Assembly (NCBI RefSeq): GCF_025766255.1
Contig: NW_026516874.1
Span: forward strand, 1 to 45,227
DNA from: Zychaea mexicana
Lineage: Eukaryota; Mucoromycota; Mucoromycetes; Mucorales; Lichtheimiaceae
Length of the DNA: 45,227 bases
Direction: 5' to 3'
Shown: in pieces, positions 23,356-37,200 of the stretch
How the letters are laid out: each line of letters opens with the position of its first letter
How positions within the stretch are numbered: the first letter of the stretch is position 1
Notes under the pieces: generated by a model
What the model saw: the letters and a program-made list of their open reading frames with translations, nothing else
What the model was told of the DNA's origin: nothing
Databases searched by the model: none
Position numbers and translations under genes: made by a program

Positions 23356-25861
23356 TTAGTATATTATTGTGTGTTGTTGTAGTCGTAGACGTAAAATATT
23401 AGTAGATGGTGATTATGACCGATATTAAGGTGAAGAAAGAAAGAAAAAAGAAGTGTAGTAGAAGAAGTAAAAAAGAGTGTGTGGGGGAAAGACAAAGGTT
23501 CTAGCAAATTGCAAGTAAAGATGTAGAAAGAACGAGAGGAAAAGGCAACTTGAAGCAAAGAGACGTGCCAGAATTTATACAATAGCTGCGCAAAAGGGGT
23601 GGCGAACCTAGAAAAAGAATACGCTAATGTGATGTGTGCGTGTGTGTGTGTGTCTATGAAGAAGTTAGAGAGACAGAGAGAGAGCAAGCGAGATCAAAAA
23701 AGTTACTCCTGTTCTAAAACCAGCAACAGCACACAACATGATTCAAACACAATAGGTGGCTACTATTATTATGAGCAGCATATAACTTTCAGCCCGTCAG
23801 TCGTCATCATCTTCACTAGCAGCAGCCTATTATCCCCATGAGTGCTCTCAACACCATTAGTGAGAGAGAGAGAACACTCCCTTTGCATGTGGGTCGCATA
23901 TATGGGCAACGTGGGTACTCCTCCCTCACTCACACCGCCAGTTACTCTTTCGGGTTGCCAATGCTCCTAACCGAATTATCATTGCCTCTTGCTAGGTTAC
24001 TGTCTTTGACTTGTCGCCACACTCTTTTTTTTTTATCCGCCTTAATGCGCCTCCCTGTAAAGGATAATCTCCGTCAGAAAAAAAAAACCTAAACAGAGGA
24101 AAGAGCCAAGTTTATGCGCAAAATGAAATTGCAGTAGTAGTACGTAGTAGTGGTATACTACATAGTATGTAGTAATTGAACATAATAATATGATGCGGTT
24201 AGCCCTTCTTTTTCTTTGATGCAGCTTTTTTTGGCCCCTACCGCTTTTTTCATCTCTTTTCGGGACCTTGCTGCTGCTGTACGCACACACACCCATACAT
24301 ACATTTGCACATATTACAATGCAAATCATCAATCATAAGTATCTTATGAAGCTTTTATTTCGCTACTATTGCTGCTAGATAGGTAGGTGACAGCTTTGGT
24401 GCCTGCTTTTTTTTTTTGTTTTACATGCTGCCGATAGTGGCCCTGAAAAAACTGGGGCCATTGAAGAAAAAGGAAAGTTCAATTGACTTTTTGGATACCA
24501 AAGACATGCGCCTTCGCATTAAGAATAACAGCAACAACTAGCGTTGTTCTTATTCGCGTGATTATACCGTGGTAGGTACAGTAAAACTGCTGGTGCTGTT
24601 GTTTCTGTTCGCATATAGTAGGAAACGCTTTTCTTTCTATAATTACGCACTCTCATGTTGAAGTGGGTATATCCCTTTTCCAATTTCCCAACCGAACCTA
24701 TGAATTGTGTGGGCCATTGCCAAATTCTTCCTACTGACCCTTCAATTTTAGACTCTCCATCTGCTATATTGATGCCTTTTCTTTTTTCCCTCTCAGCCCT
24801 TCATCTCCCGTCCCTCTTACTATCTCCACCGACCCACACCCCCTTGAACCCAACCCCCGCACCCTCTACCCCAAGCTCCCGCCCCTTTCCCCCTTTTTCC
24901 TCTAGTCAGTATTTCATGCAGATAATATAATGGATACAAAGCAACCATGACTATTTTTATTACCAGCAGTAGCAGCTGTATGTAATACAAAAACCTGAGA
25001 GTGAGATATTGGAGTCGATCAATTTCATGTGTGTATGACACTCTTTATGCATCAAGTTCATAAAAACCTATCAGCCATCATGCTAAATACATATTCTTGA
25101 CACGGATAAAGGCACAAGAATATAGTCTCCTTTGTCCTTTTCTTGTACAATGTATGTGTGTATGTATGTATGTACTGCGTGTTTTACATGCTTCTTGACA
25201 ATAACTGGGAAAACAAACACCACTACAACTGCTTCCCTACTTACAGCATATCAGTAACACGTTCTCCCTTGTTACATACCACACTCATGTAGAGTACACA
25301 TTCTCAATGTTTCTACTATATATTTGTTGTGTGCGTTGTGTTTTCAAGGAGGAGTGCGGAGACCTTTGTGTTTCTTTCAAAGCGACTGTGCCCGAATCTA
25401 CGCTTTTTTACTACCCTGGATTTCTTCTCCCCATCCAATTTGACACAGTAGAGAGCAAGTAAAAAGTGAAGGGTCCTGGGGCTGTTCCCCAAAGCAGTAA
25501 TGCTATAACGTATACAAAGAGGAGGCTACTTTATTTCCTTTGCTTTGTCACAAAGGCAAAGGAGTAACGTCCAGCGATCATTTGTCAAACCCATCGGATC
25601 AATGTGCAAGGCCTTAAACGGTCGGCTAGGTTGACGACGGCCCCATAATTTAACGTCTTGCTTCCCTTTTCTAAAACCCTGCATTGTATTGGTAATACTC
25701 TCCACTTCATCAGGACGCACAGCCAGCGACAAGATCAGCAATAACGAAAAGCTCCTCTTTTCTTCTCTTGCAAGATTGTTTGTGAGCAAAAAGTTTCATT
25801 TTATGTATGTATACGAAGAGAGAGAAAAATCATAACAACTAATACTTTTTCTTTATTATTT
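23356..25861. other. 2.5-kb region upstream of the zinc-finger gene
   Basis: It should hold the promoter and 5' untranslated region of the zinc-finger gene and the 3' end of CCT5. Simple sequence dominates: (GA)n and (TG)n at about 23635-23695, T and A runs at about 24015-24095 and 24410-24420, and a C/T-rich plus-strand tract at about 24776-24904. The frames present (e.g. 25526-25789 minus) are not recognised. No gene is supported. Confidence 0.55.
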
Positions 25862-28392
25862 TTAAGCCTCGCTGGGACCAGTGGTAATCACATCGTCGAT
25901 CTTCAAGATCATCTTTACAAGTTGTGTAGCCAAAAGGTATTGTTGACGCTTGGAGATCAATGGATCATAGACATGCAAGTCCTTCATATCTGATTGTTGC
26001 AAATCATGAAAGATATTAATAACTTGTTTTTTGTAGCTTCGTCCATATCCACAGAGGAATAAAGGAGTAGGATAGGAGATGATGGTGATGATGTGTGTGA
26101 TCGTGTTTCGAAGTAGAAGACGAGGAGGAGGGTGAACTTACCATTTGAGCCCTTGTATAAGCAATCGATACCCAGGCGAGCGTTGCCTGTGGTTGCCTGC
26201 TGTGCCTTGACTTCGGCCAGAGTTTCGATAGGAGACAAGCCAGAGTTCTCAGAAAGTGCTAAGGGAGTAGCATCCAAAGCATCGGCAAAGGCGCGCATGG
26301 CATATTGTTCAATTGTCGAAATCTATTGTTTCATAAAAAACCGAGCTTATTGTGAGTATATACTTATTCAACCGATGATCAAACTGGAACGACAAGCATA
26401 TTTTGCATTTTTCCTTGGATCGCCCAATAACTTTTCCTCCTTTATTTGTATTTGCTTTACCTCATCGGCAACCTTGGCAACAGCCAAAGAGCAGCTGATT
26501 TCAGCCGCACCGCCACCATAGACAACGCGGTTATCGCGGACCAAGTTGCGGACGGCGCAGATGGCATCATGCAGCGATCGCTTGGCTTCATCAATGATCT
26601 AGTAATGTACACACACGACACTAGTTAGCGTACTGTTTCTTTCCCTTGTTCAATTTCTTTTTATTTTTTTTCCTTACCATCTTGTTACCACCGCGCACAA
26701 ACACAGTAACTGCACGGCTATTTGCACATTCTTCGATCACGAGCATTCTGTCCTTGGTAGTACCGAAAGCAAGTTCACGGACAATACCAGCCGAACCCAA
26801 CTTTTCAGACGACAAGTCCTCGAATCGAGGCACAATGCGGCCGTTTGTGGCAATAGCGATCAATTCGATTTCAGGGCCACCAACCCATCGAACAGCGGGC
26901 AGCTGGTTTTGAAGCAACAAGTGGTTTGCTTCATCGTCGAAGCCCCACTGACAAATGACAAGATTGGCTCCAGAGTCCTTGACCTGCTTGATCATGTCCT
27001 CGAATTTGCTCTTTTCGTATTCCTGCAACTTCTTGTATTCTTCTACCGAAGTGATATCGAGCTTGTGCTTGGTTTTGGGTCGTGGGGGTTCGAATGCGCA
27101 TGTGAGGATAGCGAGCTTGGCGTCGCGGATTTCTCGAGGCATTTGAGGATGTGACATGTCCTTGTCGACAACAACACCGTGGACAAGCGTGGTATCTTGG
27201 AGCGAGCCGCCCATCTTGCCATCCACCTTGATCAACTCGAAATCAACATCCTTGCGTTCCAAGTCGGCAACGGAAAGAACTGCATCCACTGCAATGTCTG
27301 CGAATTGCTCGTGGCACTTGGAAACACTGGGTATATGTTATTTATGTGATTGTTTAGTGACCATTTTAATTTTCTACTTGCCAGGAATTGATTACACATA
27401 GTGCATAACGAACATCAACAACTGTATACGTACATCTTACTACCCAAACTGGTCATGGCCGTCTTTTTCAGGTTAGCAACGTTGTCCTTGCTGAACTCGA
27501 TTGTGTCAGAGATCTTGTCGAGATGTTCGACAGCAACGTTACAGGCACGCTCAAAACCGTCGGCGATACGAATAGGATGAATACCTCGATCAAGAAGCTG
27601 TTCACATTGTTCTAATAAAGCACCAGCAAGCACTAAGAAAATATTACAAAATTTCGGTCAGTAAGAAACCTGACGCGTAATACACTTTACTTCCATGCTA
27701 TTCAGAGATACTCACCAACAACACCAGTGGTACCATCACCGATTTCGTCATCCTGACTCTTGGAGAGCTGTACAAGAAGTTTGGCGATCTGATGTTCCAC
27801 TTGCATCTGATCCAGGATCGTTGCGCCATCGTTGGTCACAGTAATATCACCATCGGGCGAGATCAAGATCTTGTCGAGACCTGTGAAATATTTATAAAAG
27901 GAGTTCACATCCTTCCACGTTTAATAACATACATTTCTCGGTCCAGCCGACATTATGTTCCATAAAATCTGACGTGGCCTCTGGTTCCTCTTAGATTCCC
28001 GCCGCCACCAAACCCCCTTTTTTTGTATCATCTATGAGATTTTACCTCGTGGGCCTAACGACGTTTTAATAATGTTCGAGACAGTCTTTGCAGCAAGAAT
28101 ATGCGACTAGATACAAAAACACAGTTTGAACGAAGGGAAAAAACAAAAAGGGATGAGCATTCCATATGGGCTTCATGGTTCAGATCGTCTCGCACGCGCT
28201 CATATTCATCGTGTGTGCGACCTGCCAGTCAAAAAATAAAAAAACATACGCAAGAAAACTTACACGGATGGCTTCAATACCAGACAATCTGGATTTTCTT
28301 TGGCCTTCACGAACAATGATGAATGGTCTTCCGTATTCATCCGTTGCGTATACGGCAGAATTGGGATCAATGTTGGGAGGAGGGGCTTGCAT
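25862..28392 (-). CDS. CCT5: chaperonin TCP-1 epsilon subunit (CCT5)
   Basis: Eight exons (28392-28264, 28106-28046, 27880-27716, 27632-27434, 27326-26678, 26598-26461, 26322-26142, 25989-25862) encode 549 residues, the usual length for this subunit. Group II chaperonin motifs are present: [21 protein letters not shown], the ATP-site GDGTTGVV, and [13 protein letters not shown] near the end. [20 protein letters not shown] at the start and [11 protein letters not shown] in the apical domain are typical of the epsilon subunit. It is one of eight subunits of the cytosolic TRiC/CCT ring that folds actin and tubulin (family knowledge). All catalytic motifs are intact. An AATAAA lies within 10 nt of the stop on the coding strand. 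Confidence 0.97.
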
Positions 28393-31300
28393 TTTATAGG
28401 GTACGGTTTGTTAGAAGTAGAGAGAGAGAGCCGACAAGCGCGTGCGTTGCGTTGCGTGTCTGTGTGCGTGGAGACCTCGAAAAATTATTATTTTGACAGC
28501 CAGCCAGCCAGCCAGCGAGCAATCTGTTCCGACGCACCGAGTATGTAGCACGTTTTTTATGGAACTTGAAACACGCATGCTTCCACTTTTCTTTGCTTTT
28601 TGATTTACATAGAAGCGATAAGGTGGAGGGTATCTCTAGCTTTTATGTAAGCAGCTCTGTAAAAAATGGAGCTCAGTAGATAAGTCTTTTTCTCGTTTGC
28701 ATACACCCTATAATTGGCCTTCTGCTGATGGAATAATTTTACTGCTGCTCGGTACACCCTATTACTGCTCGAGCGAGCGGGCCTGTAAAATTAGAAAATT
28801 GACAGATGGTGTGGTATAGCATTCGATAGATGAGCAACAGAAGCTCTAGAATAAATGGCCCGTAGACTCAAATGACCAAGTGTTTCCTTTGGATGTAGTA
28901 GCAGATGGGCTTAAATGATACCTTTTCATCCGCACAGATTGTGATGAAGGATAAACATGGCACTACATATACACTTGAAAGAGAACGTCACTGATGACTA
29001 TAAGTACAGGGCGTTTATCGTCCATCACATATCCACACCTCTTTATAGATTGAGAATAGTAGCGACAAAAGTAAAACCGTTACTTTGTGCTTGAAATAAA
29101 GCAAGGCATAAATACTATCATATTTTTAGAAGGCAAAGATGGGCTTTATGATATCGTAGAAATAATGTTTATGAAGCAGTTATAATGTGGCTGTTAGAAA
29201 TGAGAAGGCGAAATGACTTGGTTTTGTATGTATCCTTTACATGGTAAGCTCGACGCATTTGCAGCACCTGGCAGTCGTTTTAGTACGAATAAGTACTATC
29301 ATCGTGTATCTGTAGCATATCGGTGAAAGCGGCTCATATTCTTTATGTGTATTCACGTTTCTTTGTAATGACAGCTGATACAATTGATACTTGCCATAGC
29401 GGATTGAGCGCAGTGCCGCTTAGCCTTCACTTTCGATTGTGAAAGAATCAAACACCATTGCAACTCATTTGGGCTAGCAAAGTAGCTATTTATATACAGA
29501 AGGGTCTGTTTTGGCACAGCGCATTCATGAAATCTTCCAAATTGTATTGTAGCTGATAATAAGCTTGATTATTTTCAGATTCTACTGTGTTTGCATTATC
29601 CTTAGCGAAACAGAATAATGTAATTTCAGGATTTCTCGCTATTGCTTGTGTATTCTTACATTGGCAACTTGCATGGCTGGTTGTTGTCGGCCTTAATTTG
29701 AATTCTATGCTGTCTCCATGATTTTGTGCATGACAACAATGAATGGATCCGATACCTAAAGGATACTGTCGGTGACATTTGAAAAATAAGCAAAAGGAGA
29801 TTCCTTGTATGTACACAGAGAAAGAAATGAGGTGATAAAACAGATCTACGCAACTGTTTGGCGCTACATATTTCAGGTAAAAGATGAAACCCCGTGTACA
29901 CATGTTCTCTATGTGTAAGATGACACTCGCAGTGATACATCACGTCCTTCTTGTACGTGTCTGCTTTTTTGTAAATGAGACAAGCAAAGACAAAATCGAG
30001 ATCTACATATGCCACACCGCAGACCCATCATTCAGCCGTCATTCGTTTCCCAGACCCCACAACTCCACAAAACATAGTTCAAAAAAGGTATAGCCAGAAA
30101 GGGGTTTGCATTACAATTTGAACCTTTTTTTTTTCTGCACCATTATGATTAGTGAACAGAACACACATCTATAGCTTTACAGTATAGTTAAAAAAAGAAA
30201 TCTGAGTTGGCAGTTTTGCGGGGAATCAGTCCCTGTGATACACATCTTTCTGATTTTTCCCGCCATCCTCGGATCAAGGAACACGGAGAGCGGTTTGTGT
30301 GAGAAAAGAAAGAGATAAAGTTTTACTATCATCACTTTGGAACGACGTAATCAAAAATGAAGAGCGAGCGTGTGAGAATAGCATATACGCTACTGTACGC
30401 ATTTACTGATTTGCTCGTTTATCGTTAAAACATATCTGTCAAAAAAAACATAGTATGCAGTGACGTCTCGTCCATCCTCACCGCTAGTAGACCCAACTTC
30501 ACGACAGCATATCAAGACATCGACAACATTATCTGTTTCAATCGTACTACTACTACTACTACTTCTACTACTAGAACTCCACGGCTATATAGGCTCACTC
30601 TACTGGATTTTGAACCTAATGGCTGACCCTCGATTGGCGTGACACGAATTCTGAGCTGGTATGGGGTTGGATCAGGTTTGATATTACTCGATTATCGATT
30701 GTTGACAGAGTACGTTTGAGATATACATACAATGGCGCTGACCACAGATGTCTGGTTAGAGCAAGGTCACTTCAAACAGTGGCGCGGCCTTAGGCTCTCG
30801 ATATTAGCCATTGTTACAACAACAACGTTCCCCGGAGCTGAACGAGTCTCCTTTGTAGGTATTCGAGAACTGCTGTCAAATGCGTGATTGCATAGAGTTC
30901 TTGTAAAAAGCACAAGCGGGTATACGTAAAACAATAAGTTTCAAAGTGCCTACAACTTATCAAAGAAGCAAAATCAGCGAAATGATCCAACGGGCCTCCT
31001 CCAAACCATCTAATGCTATCCCCAGAATTACACACGATTCTACCCTCATAAAACGCGAGAATAGAACATATGTATCTGGATGACATGTTCGACAACGTAG
31101 TAATGACGCCGAAGAATTGGAAATTGTATATTAAACGGTGGGACATGATTAGCTATCCTATTCGACATGATTATAATCCATGTTGATCGCTTTATAGCGA
31201 GTACAGTGATGCTATGTCAAAATGCTGGGGTGCGGGTGGGGAACGGATTCAATCATCCAGAAAACAGATAGCCATTTTAATCAGCTGCAATGATACTATG

Positions 31301-32595
31301 TAAAGTTATACATATAAAACCATTGCATATACCTGCTTTGTGATTCTGATAAACTGTGGATGACAAGCTGGTACGCTATAATATTTCGAGCCAGTGTAAA
31401 AATGATAAATTGCCAACATGACATCAACCCCTACAGGAGCGGAGAATTCGTATATCAATATGTCTAACTTAGATGAATAAAAGAAAGAAGTGGCAACTAT
31501 TAAACTTTCGGTAATAACCTTTTCAGGCAATGGACCATGCTTTGATATTTTTCTATGTGCTATGACGTTTTGTTGTTAATCGTATTAGCGGCTTTTCGGC
31601 GGTGATTGTGCGCGCAGACAAAAGTTAATCTGTGCGAGTTCTGATCTCGTTCTAATGTCGGAGCTGATCCCGTTCATCGAACTTTGACGCATGTACATCT
31701 AGCAACGATGTCATTGTTTTGTATTTCAAAGAGTAACCTAAACATGTATTTTAAAAGTACTAGCCCTGGTAGCATGTGATTTGTGGTAGGTACGAGCCCT
31801 CTACATAACGTAACGCCCATCCTATATCAAAATAGGGCATGGGCTAAAAGATAAAATCACTGGGTTCCATTTGGCAATAGGGGAGTATATAGCCAGATCA
31901 TGTTTCTCACGGACCCACAGTGAGAAGATGGGCTAGCGCTGCTACTTGCTGGATTGCGGGAAAACAACGTCTATATCGAAACTTGGAATAACTGCTTGCA
32001 TAGATAGAGAGAGTAGAGGAGATCAAAGGCAGTGCTTCCCAGGGTAGAACCAATCAAAAGTCGGTGTAACTTTGCGAAAACTACTCAGTAGCATGTTTCT
32101 TGATAAATGAGAAAAGTTTTTCCAATGTCATTGAGTTCAACAACAGGAGATGAGATTGTTAGAGAGGAGCAGTGGGCCCGATATTCTTGTTTTTATAACA
32201 TGACCTTTTCTTTGCTGTGTGTGCACAATGTGTTTCAAGATGTCGGTTCAACACAGACGCATGGAACGGCGAAAGAAAGAAATAATGATATCATTGCATT
32301 TCGGAATTGTGGCACCTCTCGCCCGACTATGTGTCACCCATACTTATTTTAAAGAGACGATATCAAGATACAGCCTGTGTGTGTGATAGTTGACGCAGTA
32401 GCAGTAGGACGTGTTGTTATCATTATTATTAATAATCAGTTGATATGATGGGGATGATGATAGTATTAGCATTATAAGGGTAATATAGGGATAAGTAAAT
32501 ATAGATCTATGTAGAACTGTACAAGAAAAGAGGTATTTGCGGGGGCGTGTGTTGTGCATGCAGCACGTATATGCGAGAGAGAAAGAGTGTGCCTT
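28393..32595. other. 4.2-kb gene-poor region upstream of CCT5
   Basis: The CCT5 promoter should lie at its left edge, where (AGCC)n repeats occur at 28497-28516. The rest has no supported gene. The longest frame (29490-29903 minus, 137 codons with a true ATG) and those at 30814-31146 and 31306-31530 (minus) match no family I recognise. A (TAC)n microsatellite lies at about 30547-30575. Stop codons are frequent in all frames elsewhere. Confidence 0.5.
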
Positions 32596-33042
32596 TTACA
32601 TGTAGGACACGGGTCGTTTGGGCAACTGAAGCGATTGACGCAGCTTGTGGCGATGGTCTTCCCACTCCAGCTCGATCTCCTCGTCGACTTCGTCCAGGGC
32701 CGTTCCCAGCACACATCGGACCTGACGTGCCAAGTTGAATGATGAAGGCATCATTTCCTCTTCTTCTTCAAACAGTGTTTGAGGGGTATGCGGTGGGGGT
32801 GTAGGTGGCTGTTGGAGTGATGATCGATCCGAGCTTGACGAATACCGGGGCTCGCTCGCGCTGTCCATTGTCTCAAGGGTCGTGATTGATGCTTTGCGAC
32901 CGTGCAAAATGGATGAAAAGCGTTGGCGGACGCGCGACGTCGGTGAGTCAATCGATGCCGATGAAGCGCTCCACCGTTTATTGATGGAAATTTCGAGTGA
33001 CGGTCGCTTTTTGTGGGATTGAAAAATGCTTGCAATGGCCAT
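32596..33042 (-). CDS. small Ser-rich protein with acidic C-terminal half, unknown function
   Basis: An ATG in strong context (aaccATGGCC) at 33042 opens 148 codons. The N-terminal half is basic and Ser-rich, with phosphorylation-site-like strings (KKRPSLEISINKRWSASS, HGRKASITTLE). A Pro/Thr run (QQPPTPPPHTPQ) and an acidic patch (FEEEEEMMPS) follow. The last 45 residues look ordered (VRCVLGTALDEVDEEIELEW and a basic helix). The composition and the ordered C-terminus argue for a real gene. I recognise no domain. RxxS motifs suggest regulation by basophilic kinases, which is inference. Confidence 0.6.
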   Translation of the reverse strand: MAIASIFQSHKKRPSLEISINKRWSASSASIDSPTSRVRQRFSSILHGRKASITTLETMDSASEPRYSSSSDRSSLQQPPTPPPHTPQTLFEEEEEMMPSSFNLARQVRCVLGTALDEVDEEIELEWEDHRHKLRQSLQLPKRPVSYM

Positions 33043-34222
33043 GGTTGTCGGTTTAGATGAGGTGGCAAGCAAAAAGACGAGGGTGAGAGTGAGTGTGAGT
33101 GAGTGAGAAAGAGAGACGGAAGAAGAGAGGAAAAGGAAGAAACGTGCAACAATTGTTTTTTATCCCTTTCGCCACTTTATTTAAGCGTTTCACAGTGTGT
33201 TGTGCGGCTTTTTCATTACCGAGTTCCGACAGGACCAATCCCAACCAACCCCCCGCCCCATTCTGATCATGCGGCCCGAAAATACGCATCGCGTGCAAGA
33301 GTAGCTTTTTTCATCTTCCGGATATTGATCACTTTATGTATGCATTATTTGTAAGCAGTCCATGTGTACTGCTCTTTCAATCAACGAGCATGTCTAGACT
33401 ACTAATAAACAAGTGCGTAAATTTTTTTACATGTTGCAGCACAGTGGGAAAACTAGGGGGGGTTGGTCCATGTTACACGGTGCAACACGGGAACAGGGCC
33501 CTGTGAAAGCACAGCAAGCTTGTGTATATACACACACACATACAGTATCACATATTCGCAGAAGCTTATCGTCAAGGCACTATCGTCAAGGCACTATGAT
33601 ATCGCACTCTAGAGATACGTAGATATCTAGATAGCAATAACAGAACCAGTACGCGGGATATCTTTACATTCAGATAAAGTAGTGTAGTGCGCTTGGTGAA
33701 TGCAAAGTATCCTGGGACAAAGCCCTGTCAAGGTTGTGGGTATATATTTATGTATGAAGGAGCATCATCGTCGCCTTTGTGCATATATAGCATGCGTCCT
33801 GTTAGGAAATAAGCCGGAATGTAGTAACTGCTTATTGATTGCAGCAATAACTAGGTTTTCAGGGATGACGATAGATGCTGTTGTCTATTACTTTTTATCG
33901 TACCATCGAGAAATTTGAGGTCATTGTCTGTCGCACAAGCGCTCATCCTGACATTAGCGGTCTTATCACTAAGTCTTGCAGGCTCATGATAAATGACCAG
34001 GTACGTAAACCTATAGTCTTATCCCTCTCCAACGTCTTCACCATTTGCATTGTACCAAATTACAATATCAAATATGCTTTCCTTTCACTGTAGAATTAAA
34101 CATTAAATATAGATGCATACTGTGGTTGACAAGAAGACCATCCACAAGTTCATGTGTTTAGTAACAATTTGTACATAACTTTATATAAGTTAAAAGGGAG
34201 GGGAAAATCAGGTGGTGATGAA
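33043..34222. other. intergenic region between the Ser-rich gene and Bud6
   Basis: It holds the promoter of the Ser-rich gene (an interrupted (GA)n run at about 33080-33135) and the 3' side of BUD6. A 14-bp tandem duplication (ATCGTCAAGGCACT) lies at about 33569-33596. Plus-strand frames at 33700-34093 look partly protein-like but match nothing I know. Confidence 0.5.
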
Positions 34223-37200
34223 CTAGTTACTATCTTCATCTGGCCTATCCTCCTCTTGTTCATTCTGTATTTCATTCTGTTTTTCCTTCTGTTTCCGTTC
34301 CATGTAGAGCTGCTTGATAATATCGGCATCCTTTTGTTTCCGAAGTCGTTCTGCTTCTTCCGCACCACCGGTCTTTTTGAGCTTCTTGGCACCCACAAAC
34401 GTAGACAGCTCTTGTTCAAACTCGTCAATACGATTATCCAGCTCGCGTTGTCGCATCTTTTCTGCTTGTTCCATGGCGCGTAAACGTCGGTCATGGTCAA
34501 CATCAATTGTGGCGACTTGCTTAAGCACACTGTTCATGCCTTCAAACCCTTCTTCAGCAGGCGCAACATGGAACTCGCGAACCACGGGTTTGGCCTTGGC
34601 TTGGTACGCATAGATCTTTTCGAGCTGCTCGTAGACTTCCACAAGCGCTGTCAAATCGTCGCGCATGTCCAACAGCAGACCCTCCTGTTCCTTTAGCATT
34701 TGCTGCTCCTTGACAATTGTCTGCAGCTCTTGCTCCCACGTCTTCTTCCAGCGAGGCTTGACACTGACAATGTAGGCACCAAACTCTTCGATCGCTTGGG
34801 CAATCTCCTCACGCTCCTTGCTGCAATGCGTCATCTGTGCTTCAGATGGGCGGCACTTGCGCTGCGTCACATCCAGTTTCAGCTGATCCACAGTATCCTG
34901 CAGATCCTCCAGCCGGCCAGTAATCTTGTCCGAGTTTGACAACAGTTTTTCTTTGCCTTCTTCGATAAAAAGACGAGCAGCCGACCGTGCACTCTGCTTG
35001 TCCTTGTCTTGTTCTTCGCGCTCTCGGATTTGTTGTGCCTTTTCCTTCATTTCTTCTACAATCTCATCCGTGCCTTGCCGCATCTCGCTTTGGATTTGTC
35101 GAAGTACCGCCATGTCGCGGCGTAGTGTCTCGATTTCCCGCAGCTGTGCCTGCAGTTGTGCTGTAGGTATCTGTGTGGATCCATCCGACTGCTGCTGATC
35201 TGGTGATGGTGATGAAGATGGTGAGGGTGCTTCAGCTGCCGGTTTGGGTGCAGGTGCTTCTGCTTCTGCTTCTGGTGCTGCTTCTGCATCTGTTGGTGGC
35301 GGTGGCGGTGGGGGAGGGATGGTTTGTTGCTGTTGCTGTTGCTGTACTGATTTTTGGGTTTCTGCGACCTGTATCTTGAGCTCATCCACATGCTCAACAA
35401 AAAGCTGTCGAATTTCGCTCATTTCTTTTTCAACTGACTCGGTCACCTTATCCATCCATTGCTTTTGCGTCGCTTCTTCTTCTATGTAGAACACAAACAG
35501 ATGTTAATCACTAACTCTTCTTTTCTCCATAACAAAAATAGTGATAGAATGTGACGGTATTTATCACTGCGTACCATTCACGTTGAGCGACAACACCGTT
35601 TTATTCGCCACTTCTTCGAGATTTTCCAGCTCGTAAGACACGTTGAGGGAGGTATCACGAATATAGATGTTTGGAAAATCGTTCAATCCAGACGAATAAT
35701 TGAATCGTTCGATAAACAGCATACGCAATGCGGGGATACTAATCTCGCCAGTATAGTACACCTTTTTCACTTGCTTGCCGATTTGTAAAAACAATGTCAA
35801 TCCTATCAAACCGGTGAATTAAAAACAAAGACACATGTAAAACTTTTCTGCATGCATGTTTCTGCTTAAAAGCACACAACAAGTCTGCTTACCAGTTTGA
35901 TCCAAATCTTCGCCTTGTCCATCCTCTTTAACAGTTTCTGGTTCTGCTGTGATTGCCTGTGTTTCGGTCACTGTTCCCAATTTGCTCATGCCTTCAACAG
36001 ACCGACGTAAAGGAAGCGAAGGCACAGGTGGTGCCAGGTCATTCCCAGGTCGTTTGGTTGGATGATAGTCACTAACAGCACCGTTCGCTCGAAACATGGA
36101 TGCTCGACGTACAGAGGAACGTCGAGCAAGATTCTCTTGTCGTTTTAATGCAGCAAGTGCACTGGCTGTTCCGGGATCATTTTCATCGAAATCGGATCTT
36201 GGTTTAGGTGGTTGTAACTGCTGTTGCTCAACAGGTGGAGGTGGTGGAGGGGGAGGAGGGGGTGGAGCAGCAGCATTATTATTAGCAACAATACTTGCAG
36301 ATGAAGGTGTTGGTGAATAATAACCACTGGCGCTGCGTGCAGTTGACGAAGAGGATGGCGGTCGGTTCGTGTTAGTGTCGCCAGTGGATGATGTCGATCG
36401 AGACGGGGATGGCATGCGTGGCGGTATGGGTGAGTAAGGGCGAGGAGCGTAGCGAGGAGAGTTTTCGGATGAGACAGAGGGTCGAGGCATGCCTGAGCGA
36501 GGATCATAGTCGGATGTTGTCAAGCGAGAGTGACCAGGCGGCGGTGGTGATCGATCGGGTGGATAAATGGGTCCTCGTGGCGGCGATTGCATGCCTCTAT
36601 TCAATGCTGCTTGTGGTACTTCTCGGCGCCAAGAGTCTGTGGATCGATAGGAATCTGTGGATCGATAGGAATCACGAGCTGTAGACCATTCACGTTGCTG
36701 TTGCTGTTGCTGCTGTTGCTGCTGTTGCTGCTGTTGAGCATCCCGTTCACGAAGCGAGTGTTGTTTTCCTTTTAAACCATGCAGCAAGTGCACAATAACG
36801 TCTCGGATTTTTGGCAAGTGGTGGTCGAGCGTGGCTTGAGAAGGTTCTTCGTCCATTGCTGCTGACACAGTTTCTTTGAGCTGATGAGGAATCCAAATCA
36901 AATCACTAGAAAAAACGTTGGTTTATATATGCACACATTAGCTTTGTGTTTTCAGGGAAACTTGACAGTTACAGGTTCTTTGTTTCAAAACGCATATTTA
37001 CCTCATGTGCACGCCATTTTCTTCAAACGCTTGTGACACTAAATGAAACTGCCTCTCTAGCGTTTCGCGGTATTCGAGGATTTCCGCCGTACTTGCACGT
37101 AGCTGTGACCATTGGGTCAAAGCTTCGAGTAACGCCTTTGTTGTTCGTAAAAGTTTGGTAACGACCTGTTCAATCTCGCCAGACTACAAGTATAATTTTT

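Noticed and set aside
23364..23687. 107-codon minus-strand frame just upstream of the zinc-finger start
   Set aside because: It is a Ser/Phe/His low-complexity translation of a pyrimidine-rich leader, and the ATG at 23355 with an in-phase donor gives a better gene start.
29490..29903. 137-codon minus-strand ORF with an ATG
   Set aside because: Its length is near what chance allows in 45 kb read in six frames, and I see no domain or conserved pattern.
35056..35400. Minus-strand His/Gln-rich frame in another register
   Set aside because: It is a shadow of the BUD6 low-complexity exon, caused by repeated CAG and CCA codons.
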